A DNA stretch of 22,321 nucleotides from an uncultured Granulicatella sp. (GCF_938030755.1 NZ_CALHIF010000061.1:1-22321); one strand, 5' to 3'. Numbered from the stretch's first letter, positions 14,189 to 22,266 are shown. Notes: generated by a model from the sequence alone, not told the origin. A program made the numbers and translations.

Positions 14189-16345
14189 ATGAGTTTTTCA
14201 AAAATTAATGATTACTTAAATAAGTATAAAGTGGGGGTAGCATATTCATTTATCCTCGTTTCTATTTTAAGTATGAGTTCACTTGTTTATAAAGTGGCAA
14301 ATCCAATTTATAAAGGTTTATCTGCTTTAGTTTTCGTTTTCATTTTAGTCTCGCTCTTAAGTGGATTTAAAAAAGTGAAAACTGATGTTAAATTCATAGT
14401 ACTATTTGGATTAGTTGCTGGAAGTCATTTGTTGTCAGCGCTAGTGAATCGTTCAGGACATTTTTTGGGGAATATTACGGAAGTAGTTTTTATGGTTACT
14501 TACATTTTGCTATTTGTTATTTTAGAAGCAAATCAATTGCAGAAGTTATTTCAATTAACAGCTGTAACAGTTCAAGTTGTATCTTTTTTATCCGCCTTAT
14601 TTGCGTTAATTCTGTTTTTTGCAAGAATATTAATCTTATTTAATATAGGAGGTCGCTCTTATTCATATGGTGTTTTAAATGGAAGAGTTTGGGGTATCGT
14701 AAATCCAAATGCTAGTGCTATTTTCACATATATTAGCATTATTTTAGCGCTCTATTTAATTCATCAAGGGCATAAATATTCCGTACTATTTAAAATTAAC
14801 AACATCATTCAAGTAATTTATTTTGCTTTAATGCAAAGTCGAGGAGCGCTCTTATCATTATTATTAATGACTGGATTATATTTTGCTTTTATTGCCAGAG
14901 GTGCATTTTCTAAGAGAGTGGTAACTTTCCTTTCAGTTGCAATACTTGTATTTGGGACAAATGTTGCTATTAGTTATGTTGCATCGAAATATATTGCTCG
15001 ACAAAATATAACGGTTTACGATTTAGAAACGTCAAAAAATTATTCTGTAGCAGAGGGAAACGATAAAGATAAAGCCGCAGAATTGCATCTTATCGAAACT
15101 ACACCGAGCGGAAGAACGAATATTTGGAAAAATGCGTTGAAAATGGCTAGTGAAAAACCAATATTTGGATATGGAGTGAGAAATTTTCCTGATTACTATT
15201 CTCAGTACTTTAGTAAATATGAAATCCAAAATTCTTTAATCGGTGGGAATTTCCATAATATCTTTATTACTGTTTTTGTGAGTTCTGGTATTGTGGGCTT
15301 AGCTGCCTTTATGATGTTATTGGGGTATATCATTCAACGTTTCGTGCGTTATCTATTTATTTCAAGAAGAAATTCGGATAAATTAGTGATGATTTTGTTC
15401 TTTGGAATGTTGTTAGGACAATTGTTCGAGAGCCAAATCATGTATTCAACAAACTTCATTAACATTATGTTCTGGTTTGTTGCAGGATATGGATTGATGA
15501 TTTGTAACCGAGATGAAAATATTCGATATCAAGAAGTAACGGATGTTCGTGAAATCCAACAAATGGAACTTGGTATTATGGAATATATTCATGAAGTTTG
15601 CAATAAAATCGAAGTGAAATATTTCTTAGCGTATGGAAGCTTGATTGGTGCGGTTCGTCATCAAGGATTTATTCCGTGGGATGATGATATGGATATTTGT
15701 ATGTTAAGAGATGACTATGAAAAACTCCAAGACTATTTAATCGCAAATCCTTCTGAACGTTATCAAGTGATGTCCTATAAGAATAATCGCAATTATGTTT
15801 ATCCATTTATGAAAGTGATGGATAATCAAACTTATTTAATTGAGGAAGATGTTCGTATCGATTCAAATATGGGAATTTACGTGGATATCTTCCCAGTAGA
15901 TGGATATGAAGACGATCAAGCGTTTAAAGATAAAATGACAACCATTATTAAGAAACGTCAATTGAGCTGTTATACATTCAAAGGGATTACGAATAAGAAC
16001 AGCTTTATCAATTCCCTTATTCGCTATGCTTCTGTTGTAGCTTTTTATTTCGCAGATACAAATAAATATGTAAATCAAATTGACGAACTGGCTAAGTCAA
16101 GGAAAGTTGAAGATTATGAGCTTGTTGATTATCTTATCTACAAAGATATGAATAAGCCAGTATGGAAACGTGAATGGTTGAAAGATGTAACACTTAGTAA
16201 TTTTGAAGGAAGGGATTTTCTAATTCCTGTAAACTTCCATGAGATTCTAACTACGGACTACGGTGATTATATGCAATTACCTCCTGTTGAAAAACAAGTT
16301 TCTCATCATGATTTTAGATTGTGGAAAATAGTGGAAGAAAAATAA
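14189..16345 (+). CDS. Fusion of Wzy-like polysaccharide polymerase and LicD transferase
   Basis: This 718-residue protein combines two normally separate enzymes. Residues 1-440 form a polytopic membrane domain with about ten or more helices, like O-antigen polymerase/ligase (Wzy) proteins. It has NGRVWGIVNPNASAIF (164-179), MQSRGALLS (215-223), a large outside loop with SGRTNIWKNALKM (307-319), and GGNFHNIFI (352-360) with a conserved His. From about 449 the chain is a full LicD domain: FLAYGSLIGAVRHQGFIPWD (479-498), Asp498-500 and Asp502, YVDIFPVDGY, and the C-terminal DYMQLPPVEKQVSHHD. The junction follows the last helix directly, so LicD should lie in the cytosol. The frame is unbroken and the ribosome site (AAAGGAG) is good. 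It probably polymerises the repeat unit and decorates it with phosphocholine before flipping. Confidence 0.9.
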   Translation: MSFSKINDYLNKYKVGVAYSFILVSILSMSSLVYKVANPIYKGLSALVFVFILVSLLSGFKKVKTDVKFIVLFGLVAGSHLLSALVNRSGHFLGNITEVVFMVTYILLFVILEANQLQKLFQLTAVTVQVVSFLSALFALILFFARILILFNIGGRSYSYGVLNGRVWGIVNPNASAIFTYISIILALYLIHQGHKYSVLFKINNIIQVIYFALMQSRGALLSLLLMTGLYFAFIARGAFSKRVVTFLSVAILVFGTNVAISYVASKYIARQNITVYDLETSKNYSVAEGNDKDKAAELHLIETTPSGRTNIWKNALKMASEKPIFGYGVRNFPDYYSQYFSKYEIQNSLIGGNFHNIFITVFVSSGIVGLAAFMMLLGYIIQRFVRYLFISRRNSDKLVMILFFGMLLGQLFESQIMYSTNFINIMFWFVAGYGLMICNRDENIRYQEVTDVREIQQMELGIMEYIHEVCNKIEVKYFLAYGSLIGAVRHQGFIPWDDDMDICMLRDDYEKLQDYLIANPSERYQVMSYKNNRNYVYPFMKVMDNQTYLIEEDVRIDSNMGIYVDIFPVDGYEDDQAFKDKMTTIIKKRQLSCYTFKGITNKNSFINSLIRYASVVAFYFADTNKYVNQIDELAKSRKVEDYELVDYLIYKDMNKPVWKREWLKDVTLSNFEGRDFLIPVNFHEILTTDYGDYMQLPPVEKQVSHHDFRLWKIVEEK

Positions 16346-16359
16346 CAAAAGAGGTTTAT

Positions 16360-17844
16360 ATGAAAAATATTAAGCTGAACGCATTCACGAATATGCTTGT
16401 GCGAATTCTGAATATTGTCTTTCCCCTAATCACGGGCCCGTATATTTCGCGTGTGTTGAGTAAGGAGGATTTTGGTAATTTTAATGTTGCTAATACAGTA
16501 TTAAATCTATTTATTCCATTTGCAACTCTTGGAATTTATAATTATGGAATGCGTGAGATTAGTAAAGTAAAGAATAATCGAGACAAGATTAATAAAGTAT
16601 TTAGTCAGCTCTTTTATATTTCACTAATCTGTACAATTGTAACTACGATTGTATATTACATTTATGTGAATTTCAGTGTTGAGGCACCAGACCTAAGATA
16701 CTTATACTACATCCTAGGTGTTCAATTATTCTCTCAGCTATTCTACATTGAATGGCTAAATGAAGCTTTTGAGAATTATAAGTTTATTTTCTATAAGACA
16801 TTAGTGATTCGTATCCTGATGCTGGTAGCGGTATTCATGTTCGTTAAGAAAGCAGAGGACATCATTCCGTATACGATTGTCATGTCAATTATCACATTAA
16901 TAAACTTCCTTGCAAGTTTTGTATGGATTAAACGAGAAGTCAAGTTTGTTCGTGTGCAGTTAAAAGATATGATGAAGATGATGAGTCCATTATTTGCAGT
17001 ACTATTAATTGCGAACGCAAATATGTTGTATACTTATTTGGATCAAATTTTCTTATCTAAAATAGGAATCGTTGAAAATGTTACTTACTATGTAACTGGA
17101 TATAATATTGCAACCCTTTTGGCAAGAGTAGTTAGTGGAGCCGTAAGCGTGAGTGTCCCAAGGCTTGGCTATTATCTTGGGATAGGAGACCGAAAAGCTT
17201 ATCAAGACCTAGTAAATAAGGGAAGTCAAGCCTTTTTCTTCTTCCTTGTTCCAATCTGTGTTGGTTTAGCGACCGTCGGAATACCAGTAACCTTATTATA
17301 TGGTGGAGAAAAATACTTCTTTGCTGGAATGTGTACAGTGCTTTTTGCCATTCGTACCATTGGATGGGCATTAGAAATTATTTTCGGAACACAAGTGATT
17401 CTTGTAAATGGTTATGAGGAGAGATTAACAATTCTTTACTTCGTCGGCGGTGGAATTAACTTGTTATTAAACAGCATTTTATTTTTAGTGGGAGTTACTG
17501 CACCAGAATATTACATTATTACAACAATGGCGGCAGAGATTGTTTTGTTATTGTTAGAATATGTCTTTATTAGAAATATGGAATTAGTTAAAGTGAAGCC
17601 AATTCTTCATATGTTAAAGAGATATATTGTTCTATCGTTAGGTTTTGTACCAATTGCATTTGCTATAAATCATTTTGTACCGTATGGGCAAGTAGTGGAT
17701 AAACAATTATTACTAAACATTGGCTTGACGGTCATTAGCTCAGTAATTTATTATCTAATTGCTTTGACGATTGCAAAAGATGATTTATATCAATCAATTT
17801 TAAAAGGTATTTTATCAAAATTAAAAATAGGAGCCAAATCATGA
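16360..17844 (+). CDS. Wzx-type flippase of lipid-linked repeat units (polysaccharide transport family)
   Basis: This 494-residue protein has 12-14 predicted membrane helices. It belongs to the polysaccharide branch of the MOP flippase superfamily, seen in its N-terminus (NMLVRILNIVFPLITGPYIS), VLSKEDFGNFNVANTV and the later YGGEKYFFAG. It would move the finished undecaprenyl-linked unit to the outer face. The pneumococcal counterpart is TacF, the teichoic acid flippase linked to choline dependence, and the length is similar. Orthology to TacF is inferred from context. I use ATG 16360 with AAAAGAGG upstream. The frame extends to a GTG at 16321 inside the fusion gene, which looks less likely. 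The stop overlaps the next gene's start in ATGA, so it is coupled to the third LicD. Confidence 0.9.
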   Translation: MKNIKLNAFTNMLVRILNIVFPLITGPYISRVLSKEDFGNFNVANTVLNLFIPFATLGIYNYGMREISKVKNNRDKINKVFSQLFYISLICTIVTTIVYYIYVNFSVEAPDLRYLYYILGVQLFSQLFYIEWLNEAFENYKFIFYKTLVIRILMLVAVFMFVKKAEDIIPYTIVMSIITLINFLASFVWIKREVKFVRVQLKDMMKMMSPLFAVLLIANANMLYTYLDQIFLSKIGIVENVTYYVTGYNIATLLARVVSGAVSVSVPRLGYYLGIGDRKAYQDLVNKGSQAFFFFLVPICVGLATVGIPVTLLYGGEKYFFAGMCTVLFAIRTIGWALEIIFGTQVILVNGYEERLTILYFVGGGINLLLNSILFLVGVTAPEYYIITTMAAEIVLLLLEYVFIRNMELVKVKPILHMLKRYIVLSLGFVPIAFAINHFVPYGQVVDKQLLLNIGLTVISSVIYYLIALTIAKDDLYQSILKGILSKLKIGAKS

Positions 17845-18659
17845 CAAAAGAAAGAGTAATGAGTTTAGATGAGATTAAAGAGGTAGAATTGAATATCCTA
17901 AAATATTTACATGAACTTTGCGAAAAACATGATATTAAATATTTTATAGATTTTGGTTCGTTATTAGGGGCTGTTCGTCATGGTGGATTCATCCCATGGG
18001 ATGATGATACAGATATTTCATTAGCCCGTGATGAATTTGAACGTTTATACGATGTTCTTGTGAAAGAACAACATCCATATTACCGTTTAATTTCATTTAG
18101 AGAAACTCCAGGGTATCCATTTAGCTATATGAGAGTTTATGATATCCGTACTCGTCGTGATGCTGAATTAATCGATAAAAGTGTAGTGTTAGGAACTTGT
18201 GTGGACATTTTCCCATATGATGGAGTTGTTACAGAAGAAGCTGACCGAAAAAAAATGAAACAGTACAAAGACTTTTTGCGACTCTCATCTTTAAATTTTA
18301 AGGGAATTGAAATTACGAATGGTGGATTAAAAAATATTCCACGATATATTGCTTCTTCTATCTTTAGATTCACATCACCACAAATGTGGAATTTGAAATT
18401 AGAAGAAGTAGCTAAAAAATATAATAAAGAAAATTCTACAGACTTTACTTGTTCAATATTTGAACCTTATTATCCAAAAGGAATCAAAAAAGAATGGTTG
18501 TATGATACGATTGATATGGCTTATGAAGATACGGTTCTAAAAGTTCCAAGAATGTATCATGAAATTCTTGTATATGAATTTGGTAAGGATTATATGACAC
18601 CTCCTCCAGTAGAACAGCAAGTACCTGGAGAAGCTAAAAACTATTGGATTAGTGATTAA
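17841..18659 (+). CDS. LicD-family transferase, candidate phosphocholine transferase
   Basis: This third LicD domain of the locus has 272 residues. It has FIDFGSLLGAVRHGGFIPWD (35-54), the acidic cluster Asp54-56 and Asp58, CVDIFPYDGV in the middle and FGKDYMTPPPVEQQV near the end. Unlike the other two copies it lacks the His-His-Asp after that last motif. It probably transfers phosphocholine from the CDP-choline made by the LicC-LicA fusion of the next operon. Its ATG overlaps the flippase stop (ATGA at 17841-17844), and ATAGGAG is the ribosome site. It is the last gene of the long operon, followed by a strong terminator. Which of the three LicD domains uses CDP-choline cannot be settled from sequence. 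Confidence 0.9.
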   Translation: MTKERVMSLDEIKEVELNILKYLHELCEKHDIKYFIDFGSLLGAVRHGGFIPWDDDTDISLARDEFERLYDVLVKEQHPYYRLISFRETPGYPFSYMRVYDIRTRRDAELIDKSVVLGTCVDIFPYDGVVTEEADRKKMKQYKDFLRLSSLNFKGIEITNGGLKNIPRYIASSIFRFTSPQMWNLKLEEVAKKYNKENSTDFTCSIFEPYYPKGIKKEWLYDTIDMAYEDTVLKVPRMYHEILVYEFGKDYMTPPPVEQQVPGEAKNYWISD

Positions 18660-18705
18660 CAAACAGAAAACCAATCAGAATATATCAGAAATACAATAAC
18701 AGTTG

Positions 18706-18741
18706 AAAGATGCTCCAATTTTATGTTGGAGCATCTTTTTT
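18706..18741 (+). terminator. Rho-independent terminator closing the long teichoic acid operon
   Basis: AAAGATGCTCCAA (18706-18718) pairs perfectly with TTGGAGCATCTTT (18726-18738) around a 7-nt loop, followed by more T residues. It lies inside the artificial upstream extension of the next reading frame, which supports the later start of that gene. Confidence 0.93.
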
Positions 18742-18772
18742 AAAAGAAAAATTTAATATTTTTCTTTGTTAT

Positions 18773-18802
18773 TTGTTCACATTTATGAAAAAAGTGTATA
18801 AT
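18773..18802 (+). promoter_or_regulatory. Promoter of the licC-licA/permease operon
   Basis: A perfect -10, TATAAT, lies at 18797-18802, with TTGTTC at 18773-18778 as -35 and an 18-base spacer. The predicted transcript starts near 18809, leaving a leader of about 15 bases that is mostly the ribosome site TAGGAGGGAT before ATG 18824. Confidence 0.8.
18778..18796 (+). promoter_or_regulatory. Inverted repeat between -35 and -10 (candidate operator)
   Basis: CACATTT (18778-18784), 5 bases, then AAAAGTG (18790-18796) is an inverted repeat with one mismatch. It fills the promoter spacer and touches the -10 box. It resembles the repeat at 3205-3223 in half-site sequence, 5-base spacing and place. 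A natural candidate to bind it is the winged-helix domain of the protein encoded just downstream. That would be autoregulation, and it is inference only. Confidence 0.4.
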
Positions 18803-18823
18803 ATTGAAAATAGGAGGGATTAT

Positions 18824-20599
18824 ATGTTAAATAAGCATCAATTTCAATTATTATTGAATTTGAAAAATAAAACTGAAAAGACGAATCAAAGATTAATCGC
18901 TGAAGAAATCGGATTTTCGCTGGGTACTGTCAACAAACTAATCCAAGATGCTGAGGAGAAAAAATGGATTACGTCTGAATACGAATTGACAGAAAACGGC
19001 TTTAAAGCGCTTGAGCCTTATCGTGTAGAAAATGCGATTATTATGGCAGCAGGAATGAGTACACGTTTCGCACCGTTATCGTACGAAACTCCAAAAGGAC
19101 TCTTAGTCGTAAAAGGAGAACGTCTCATTGAGCGTGAAATCAAGCAACTAAGAGAAGCGGGTATTCAAAAAATTACCGTGGTTGTCGGATACATGAAAGA
19201 AAAAATGTTTTATTTAGCTGACAAGTTTGGTGTAGAGATTGTTGTGAACGAAGATTACTATCGCTACAACAATTGTTCTTCTTTAATGCCTGTTAGAAAA
19301 CAACTAGGGAATACGTATATTTGTTTATCCGATAATTACTTTGTAGAAAACCCGTTTGAAGAGTATGTTTACCGCGGATACTATTCGACAGTATTTGCAG
19401 AAGGTGAAACGGACGAATACTGTGTAATAGAAACAACAGATGGAATCATCAAAGAAGTAACGGTCGGTGGAGCAAATAAATGGTATATGCTTGGACATGT
19501 TTATTTTGACCGTGCATTTAGCGAACAATTTGTATCGATTTTGGAAAAAGAATTTAAACATGAAGCGTATAAATTACAATTGTGGGAAGACTATTATGCG
19601 CGTCATGTAGATACATTGTTATTAGAGGCGAAACATTACTCTGATGAAGTGATTAAAGAGTTTGATTCATTAAATGAGCTGCGTGCTTTTGATGAACACT
19701 ATTTAATGCATACGAATTCGACAATTTTATTGAATATTTGTAATACATTAAATGTGACACCCGCAGAAATTATTAACATTAAGCCAATCAAGGATGGACT
19801 AACGAATACTTCCTTCTGTTTTGATTGTAAAGGAGAAACGTATGTATATCGCCATCCAGGAAAAGGGACTCAAGAGTATATTAATCGTCTCAGTGAAGCA
19901 GCATCGATGAAAATTGCAGCTGAATTAGAGATTGATAAAACCTTTGTGGTGATGAATGAAGAAGAGGGCTGGAAGATTTCTAAATTCATTACAAATGCTC
20001 GTTTGTTAGACTATGATGACAAAGAGGATATCAAAAAAGCTGTTCAATTAATGACAAAATTACATCGTTCTGGGAAGTCAACACCGTATGCGATTGAGTT
20101 TAAAGAAGGATTGGTGGACTTCAAAGAAAAATTAATTAAGAGAAATCGTTTTGAATTCGATGATAAAGAAGAATTAGAAGAGATGGTCGACAAAATAGTT
20201 GGATATCTTGAACAAGATCAGGTTGAACATACCATCTGTCATGGAGACTGTTATAGTCCTAACTTCTTAGTGGATGAAGAAGGAAATATGAGTCTAATTG
20301 ACTGGGAATATTCTGGTGTGGGAGATCCAACAAGTGATATCGGAACATTTGTGGCTTGTTCGGACTATACATTAGAACAAGCAAAAGAATTTATTCAAAT
20401 CTATTTAGAACATAATCCTGGAGTGGCTAGTGAACGTCATTTCTTAGGAATCATTGGGCTTGTATCTTATTATTGGTTCTTATGGGCCTTATTCCAAGAA
20501 AGCAATGGAAAACCAGTAGGAGAGTTCTTGTACAAGTGGTATCGTTACACGAAACAATATTGTGCGGAAGCTCTTCGACTTTATGAGGAGGAAAAGTAA
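18824..20599 (+). CDS. Winged-helix / CTP:phosphocholine cytidylyltransferase (LicC) / choline kinase (LicA) fusion
   Basis: This 591-residue three-part protein would turn choline into CDP-choline in one chain. Residues 1-65 look like a winged helix-turn-helix (NQRLIAEEIGFSLGTVNKLI at 21-40, then a wing). Residues about 70-295 are a LicC-type nucleotidyltransferase with MAAGMSTRFAPLSYETPKGL (74-93; Lys91) and LSDNYF (168-173). Residues about 300-591 are a LicA-type kinase with the loop IKDGLTNTSF, CHGDCYSPNFL (His473, Asp475, Asn480) and IDWEYSG (Asp493 for metal). The start is ATG 18824 behind TAGGAGGGAT; the frame back to 18710 contains the promoter and a terminator. LicC-LicA fusions are known in other bacteria such as Treponema. 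It leads the operon and its stop touches the next start codon. Confidence 0.9.
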   Translation: MLNKHQFQLLLNLKNKTEKTNQRLIAEEIGFSLGTVNKLIQDAEEKKWITSEYELTENGFKALEPYRVENAIIMAAGMSTRFAPLSYETPKGLLVVKGERLIEREIKQLREAGIQKITVVVGYMKEKMFYLADKFGVEIVVNEDYYRYNNCSSLMPVRKQLGNTYICLSDNYFVENPFEEYVYRGYYSTVFAEGETDEYCVIETTDGIIKEVTVGGANKWYMLGHVYFDRAFSEQFVSILEKEFKHEAYKLQLWEDYYARHVDTLLLEAKHYSDEVIKEFDSLNELRAFDEHYLMHTNSTILLNICNTLNVTPAEIINIKPIKDGLTNTSFCFDCKGETYVYRHPGKGTQEYINRLSEAASMKIAAELEIDKTFVVMNEEEGWKISKFITNARLLDYDDKEDIKKAVQLMTKLHRSGKSTPYAIEFKEGLVDFKEKLIKRNRFEFDDKEELEEMVDKIVGYLEQDQVEHTICHGDCYSPNFLVDEEGNMSLIDWEYSGVGDPTSDIGTFVACSDYTLEQAKEFIQIYLEHNPGVASERHFLGIIGLVSYYWFLWALFQESNGKPVGEFLYKWYRYTKQYCAEALRLYEEEK

Positions 20600-20785
20600 A
20601 TGAAGGAAGAAATATCAATTGAGCAATTAATTGCGGATGAAACAGAAAACCGATTAAATATGATGGAAAAAGAAGACTATCCTTTTCCGGAAAGATTTTC
20701 AAAAGCAGACTACACATGGGTAGTTATTGGCGTCGGAGTGAATTTACTCCTCGTAATTTTAGCGATGAGTGGGGTGATTCAATAA
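20600..20785 (+). CDS. Small one-TM protein coupled to the NCS1 permease, unknown function
   Basis: I do not recognise this 61-residue protein. It has an acidic, probably helical N-terminal half (about 1-35, with EEISIEQLIADETENRL and a YPFPERF stretch) and one C-terminal hydrophobic helix (about 40-60). It starts directly after the LicC-LicA fusion stop, with GAGGAGG just upstream. Its TAA stop shares one base with the permease start, so the three genes are tightly coupled and the ORF is very likely translated. Small one-helix proteins encoded directly before a transporter are often accessory subunits. That is the best guess here, but nothing in the sequence proves it. Confidence 0.75.
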   Translation: MKEEISIEQLIADETENRLNMMEKEDYPFPERFSKADYTWVVIGVGVNLLLVILAMSGVIQ

Positions 20786-22215
20786 TGAGCGCAACAATGA
20801 ATGATTATATTCAACAAGAAACGATTACAGGTATTGTTCCAATGACGAACGGCGAGCGTCAGTATTCGTTCTGGGATTTATTCCTATCTACTAGTGGATT
20901 TGCGATTGCAACATGGTGTTATACACAAGGGGCGTATGTAGCTCAATATTTGACGTTTAACCAAATGTTGATTAACATTTTTAGTTTTAATATTATTTGG
21001 GTATTTATTGAATGTCTACCGATTATTTTTGCGGTTCGTTATGGTATTGATTTATGGATTTGGTTGCGTGCGGTTCTAGGTCAAAAGGGTGTCGCTTTAT
21101 TATCGACGGTAATCAGTTTAGCGAACTTTGGATGGTATGCAGTAGCCGCGAACTTGTTTGCAAGTTCCATGATTCATCTGGCAGGCAACTTTGGACTTGT
21201 CCTCGATAAAGGAATTTGGGGACCAATCCTTGGAACTCTTTGCGTTTTACTTGGTACGTTAATCGCTGTTGGGGGTCCGGAAGTTATTAAATGGACGAAC
21301 AGATTTCTTGTAATTGCGTTACTTGCAGTAGGGGTCATTATCGTTGGAATTTGTTTTGCGGCAGTTCCGCTCAGCGATATTATGAATGTCCAACCAGTAG
21401 TTGAAGGCGACTTATCTCCAATTGAACGCTTTATGATGTCAGCAGAAGGAAATGTAGCTTTCGCATTCTCATGGTCAACACAAGCATTAGTTCTTCCACG
21501 TTTAGCGAAAACAGAACGTAGTGGTTACTGGGCAACAACACTTTCTTATGGTGTTGTCGCACCGTTCTTCGTAGCAACAGGTGGGGTTATGGCCCTTGCA
21601 ATGTTCGTGAAAACTGGAGTTTATGAAAGTGATCCAACAACAATGTTGGCAACATTAAGTACACCAGGATTTGCGCTATTGAGTCTATTATTAGTAGCCT
21701 TTGCAAATATTGGAACACAAGGAACCGGATCTTACGTGAACTGTATGATTGTGAAAAGTGGAATGCCAAAACTTAGCTATAAGCTGATGGTATGGATTGC
21801 CTTTTTCTACGTTAGTGCACTAACGATTTGGGGCGGTGTGGAGGAATATTTCGGTTCGTTTATTTCTTTAGCAGCTTATATTCAAGGACCAATTATTGGG
21901 ATGATTGTCGTGGACTTCTTCCTACTCAGAAAACAAAAGCTGGCGCTTCGTTCAGCGTATTTCTTAAAGGGACACGATGCATACCAATATACCAGAGGGT
22001 TTAATATTGTAGGGATGAGCTGTGTGTTCATCTCATTGATTGTAGCAGTATTATTTGTTTATAATCCTGTAACACAACAAATTCAAAGTCCATTGTTCCT
22101 CATTACAACAGGTAGTGGATTTACAGCCTTACTAGGAGGGGGATTGTATTGGCTTGCTAGTCTAACTCCATTAAAAGCTTATATGGTTCGTGATAGAGAA
22201 GAAATTACGATTTAA
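20785..22215 (+). CDS. NCS1-family permease, candidate choline (or related amine) importer
   Basis: This 476-residue protein has about 12 predicted membrane helices. Its general pattern is that of the nucleobase:cation symporter-1 (cytosine/purine/allantoin/thiamine) family: WDLFLSTSGFAIATWCYTQG near the N-terminus, FGWYAVAANLF, FAFSWSTQALVLPRLAKTER and a late PIIGMIVVDFFLLRKQK. NCS1 permeases import small ring compounds with Na+ or H+. It lies in the operon that makes CDP-choline, where other phosphocholine bacteria have the unrelated choline transporter LicB, so choline uptake is an attractive but unproven role. A pyrimidine supplying CTP, or another amine, is the alternative. I use ATG 20785 (GGGGTGAT upstream), overlapping the small gene's stop; the longer frame from 20716 lies inside the small gene. 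Confidence 0.85.
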   Translation: MSATMNDYIQQETITGIVPMTNGERQYSFWDLFLSTSGFAIATWCYTQGAYVAQYLTFNQMLINIFSFNIIWVFIECLPIIFAVRYGIDLWIWLRAVLGQKGVALLSTVISLANFGWYAVAANLFASSMIHLAGNFGLVLDKGIWGPILGTLCVLLGTLIAVGGPEVIKWTNRFLVIALLAVGVIIVGICFAAVPLSDIMNVQPVVEGDLSPIERFMMSAEGNVAFAFSWSTQALVLPRLAKTERSGYWATTLSYGVVAPFFVATGGVMALAMFVKTGVYESDPTTMLATLSTPGFALLSLLLVAFANIGTQGTGSYVNCMIVKSGMPKLSYKLMVWIAFFYVSALTIWGGVEEYFGSFISLAAYIQGPIIGMIVVDFFLLRKQKLALRSAYFLKGHDAYQYTRGFNIVGMSCVFISLIVAVLFVYNPVTQQIQSPLFLITTGSGFTALLGGGLYWLASLTPLKAYMVRDREEITI

Positions 22216-22266
22216 AAAATAAAATTCGGAAGGAATTTGTACTATCCCAAAAAGAGTTAGATGATT

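Noticed and set aside
14189..16345. The Wzy-LicD fusion as an assembly or frameshift artefact
   Set aside because: The frame runs unbroken through the junction, linker codons look normal, and no internal ribosome site or start is evident at the junction. Raw reads were not available.
18710..18823. 38 extra N-terminal residues on the LicC-LicA fusion
   Set aside because: The stretch overlaps a strong terminator and contains the -35/-10 of the operon. ATG 18824 has a near-perfect Shine-Dalgarno.
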